From positions 1 through 29,131 of IMG/VR virus record IMGVR_UViG_3300038855_000049: a stretch of DNA of 29,131 nt. The stretch is one strand, 5' to 3'. The translations under genes and the position numbers were made by a program. Shown piece by piece: positions 27,722 through 29,131 of the stretch (position 1 is the stretch's first letter; each line of letters begins with the position of its first letter). This stretch comes from a virus. A model generated the notes under the pieces. It searched no databases. It was given only the letters and a program-made list of their open reading frames with translations, and was not told the DNA's origin.

Positions 27722-28428
27722 GTCTTATGAAAGAGTTGGTTAAAGGCAAAGTCAAGACTGTCTATGCCGTTGATAATGTAGAACATGTCATGATAATGTA
27801 TCATGATAGGGTGACTGCTGGTAATGGAGAGAAGGAAGATACTATCAGTGATAAGGGTAGTATTAATTGTCAGATAACTGATATCCTTTTTAAGGAATTA
27901 GAGAAGCAAGATATACAGACACATCGTATTGAACGTGTAGGACATACGATGTTGTGTCAGAAGGTAGATATTATTCCTGTAGAGTTTGTAGTGAGGAACA
28001 TTGCTGCAGGTTCTATTGTCAGACAGACTACTCTTAAGGAAGGTAAGGTATTTGATTTTCCTTTGGTAGAATTCTATCTTAAGGATGATAGTAAGAATGA
28101 TCCACTGTTGACAGAGGATCGTATGACTCTGATGGGTTATGATAATATGACACCTATCGTTATGAAGTGTCTTGCTATCAATATGATACTTAAAGACATC
28201 TTTTCACGCATAGGACTTACACTTGTTGATTTCAAATTGGAGTTTGGTTATGATTCCGGACAAAATTTATTGTTAGCTGATGAATTATCACCTGACAGTA
28301 TGCGACTCTGGAAAAAAGGGACGCAAGAGAGTATGGATAAGGACATTTTTAGGAAAGGAGACGGTAATATAATTCCTGCGTATCAAAAGATACTTGACGA
28401 TTTAGTTACATTACTTTATAATAAATAA
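27718..28428 (+). CDS. purC: SAICAR synthetase
   Basis: A 236-residue enzyme of purine synthesis that joins CAIR and aspartate. Diagnostic are the N-terminal 'KGKVKTVYAVDN', 'FVVRNIAAGSI', 'LTLVDFKLEFGYD' and 'LADELSPDSMRLW' motifs. Length equals that of typical bacterial PurC. Start codon overlaps the previous stop (ATGA). It would raise purine supply for phage DNA. Its last codons contain the promoter for psbA. Confidence 0.95.
   Translation: MSLMKELVKGKVKTVYAVDNVEHVMIMYHDRVTAGNGEKEDTISDKGSINCQITDILFKELEKQDIQTHRIERVGHTMLCQKVDIIPVEFVVRNIAAGSIVRQTTLKEGKVFDFPLVEFYLKDDSKNDPLLTEDRMTLMGYDNMTPIVMKCLAINMILKDIFSRIGLTLVDFKLEFGYDSGQNLLLADELSPDSMRLWKKGTQESMDKDIFRKGDGNIIPAYQKILDDLVTLLYNK
28394..28422 (+). 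promoter_or_regulatory. Sigma70-type promoter for psbA, inside the purC 3' end
   Basis: TTGACG (28394-28399), 17-nt spacer, TATAAT (28417-28422). The predicted start, near 28429, coincides with the beginning of the structured leader. The overlapping ATAAATA could also act as a late box. Confidence 0.75.
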
Positions 28429-28515
28429 ATTGGCGGGAAACCGTCCTTACTACCCCTAACCGAGGCCATGGGGACAAGCCTCTCATCTTACAAGTACAAA
28501 ACGCTCTATTAACAA
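28429..28515 (+). promoter_or_regulatory. Structured psbA leader (candidate PhotoRC-type RNA)
   Basis: It has a hairpin GGCGG-GAAA-CCGTC (28432-28445) with a GNRA tetraloop. A probable H-type pseudoknot follows: CCCC (28453-28456) with GGGG (28470-28473), and GAGGC (28462-28466) with GCCTC (28478-28482). The remaining 33 nt to the ATG are unstructured. PhotoRC-I/II RNAs are conserved structures known upstream of psbA in cyanobacteria and cyanophages. I propose the identity from position only, as I cannot compare with the family model. Confidence 0.55.
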
Positions 28516-29131
28516 ATGACTACTCTTCAAAAGAAGGATAGCGCATTATTACAAGGGTGGCCTCAGTTTACTGAGTGGGTTACATCAACTAACAATCGTT
28601 TATATGTTGGTTGGTTTGGAGTTCTAATGATTCCATGCCTTCTCACTGCTGCTACTTGTTTTATAATCGCTTTCATTGCGGCACCACCTGTCGATATAGA
28701 TGGTATCCGCGAACCTGTTGCTGGTTCTTTAATGTATGGTAACAACATCATTTCTGGTGCTGTTGTTCCTTCAAGCAACGCAATCGGTATGCACTTCTAT
28801 CCCATCTGGGAAGCAGCAACCATTGACGAATGGTTGTACAACGGAGGTCCATATCAATTAATAATCATGCATTTCCTTATTGGTATCTGTGCTTACATGG
28901 GTCGCCAATGGGAATTGTCTTATCGTTTAGGAATGAGGCCCTGGATCTGTGTTGCTTACTCTGCACCCGTCTCAGCTGCCTTTGCAATATTCCTCATTTA
29001 TCCGTTCGGACAAGGAAGTTTCTCTGACGGTATGCCGTTGGGGATCTCAGGGACGTTCAACTTTATGTTTGTCTTCCAAGCGGAACATAATATCCTTATG
29101 CATCCTTTCCATATGTTGGGAGTTGCGGGGA
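28516..29131 (+). CDS. psbA: Photosystem II D1 protein, 5' part (runs off the window)
   Basis: The first 205 codons of D1, the reaction-centre protein replaced after light damage. Conserved blocks are present: '[18 protein letters not shown]', '[18 protein letters not shown]', '[17 protein letters not shown]', the TyrZ region '[15 protein letters not shown]', and '[19 protein letters not shown]' with the His ligands for manganese and chlorophyll. The residue at the D1 130-type position is Gln (GRQWEL). No intron is seen up to the window edge. Phage D1 keeps photosynthesis running during infection. Confidence 0.98.
   Translation, partial: MTTLQKKDSALLQGWPQFTEWVTSTNNRLYVGWFGVLMIPCLLTAATCFIIAFIAAPPVDIDGIREPVAGSLMYGNNIISGAVVPSSNAIGMHFYPIWEAATIDEWLYNGGPYQLIIMHFLIGICAYMGRQWELSYRLGMRPWICVAYSAPVSAAFAIFLIYPFGQGSFSDGMPLGISGTFNFMFVFQAEHNILMHPFHMLGVAG

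Noticed and set aside
1-29131. CRISPR arrays, insertion sequences, attachment sites or origins
   Set aside because: I saw no regularly spaced repeats, transposase genes, terminal inverted repeats or iteron arrays. The only notable direct repeat is the cupin scar.

Overview
The window reads as a stretch of a T4-like cyanophage (cyanomyovirus) genome, most likely infecting marine Synechococcus or Prochlorococcus. The evidence is the mix of phage nucleotide-metabolism genes (nrdB end, pyrE, purC) with host-derived photosynthesis and carbon genes (petE, talC, three hli-type genes, petF, the start of psbA). Almost all genes lie on the + strand and are packed with ATGA/TAATG stop-start overlaps. 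I found only one convincing minus-strand gene (3724-3891). I cannot name the phage or host species from sequence alone.

Layout. 1-3650: nrdB 3' end, a small phage family protein, a DUF2997/Ycf35 (DUF1257) pair, a GIY-YIG nuclease, plastocyanin, transaldolase and three small proteins, closed by a terminator that also serves the converging minus-strand gene. 3700-7330: small membrane and hypothetical proteins, a staphylococcal-nuclease-like enzyme and orotate phosphoribosyltransferase. 7334-19954: a 12.6-kb surface-glycan island. It holds GDP-mannose 3,5-epimerase, a 2OG-Fe(II) oxygenase, a cupin, a methyltransferase, a short DegT-type aminotransferase, GDP-mannose 4,6-dehydratase, a GT10 fucosyltransferase, a sulfotransferase, NAD synthetase, a UDP-sugar dehydrogenase, one fucosyltransferase-like enzyme, two tandem GT11 fucosyltransferases, a DxD glycosyltransferase and a GT25 enzyme. 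An NdhS-like small protein sits inside it.

19950-23200: an early-type promoter with a folded leader drives a small outer-membrane beta-barrel gene. After a terminator there is a structured RNA element with a probable pseudoknot, a VOC protein, and a stand-alone class IIb aminoacyl-tRNA synthetase core followed 7 nt later by a very odd tRNA: GUU (Asn) anticodon and G73, but a long class II variable arm. A strong promoter then drives the hli cluster. 23200-29131: petF from its own promoter, glycogen phosphorylase, membrane proteins, a NifU-like Fe-S scaffold, purC, and psbA behind a sigma70-type promoter and a structured leader.

Together the metabolic genes would mobilise glycogen (GlgP), feed the pentose phosphate route (TalC), maintain electron flow (PetE, PetF, Hli, D1, perhaps NdhS) and supply nucleotides (NrdB, PyrE, PurC) and NAD. 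The island would remodel a cell-surface or virion-associated glycan with fucose-type and possibly sulfated sugars. The least explained parts are the synthetase-core/odd-tRNA pair with two terminator hairpins inside the synthetase reading frame, and the folded RNA leaders.
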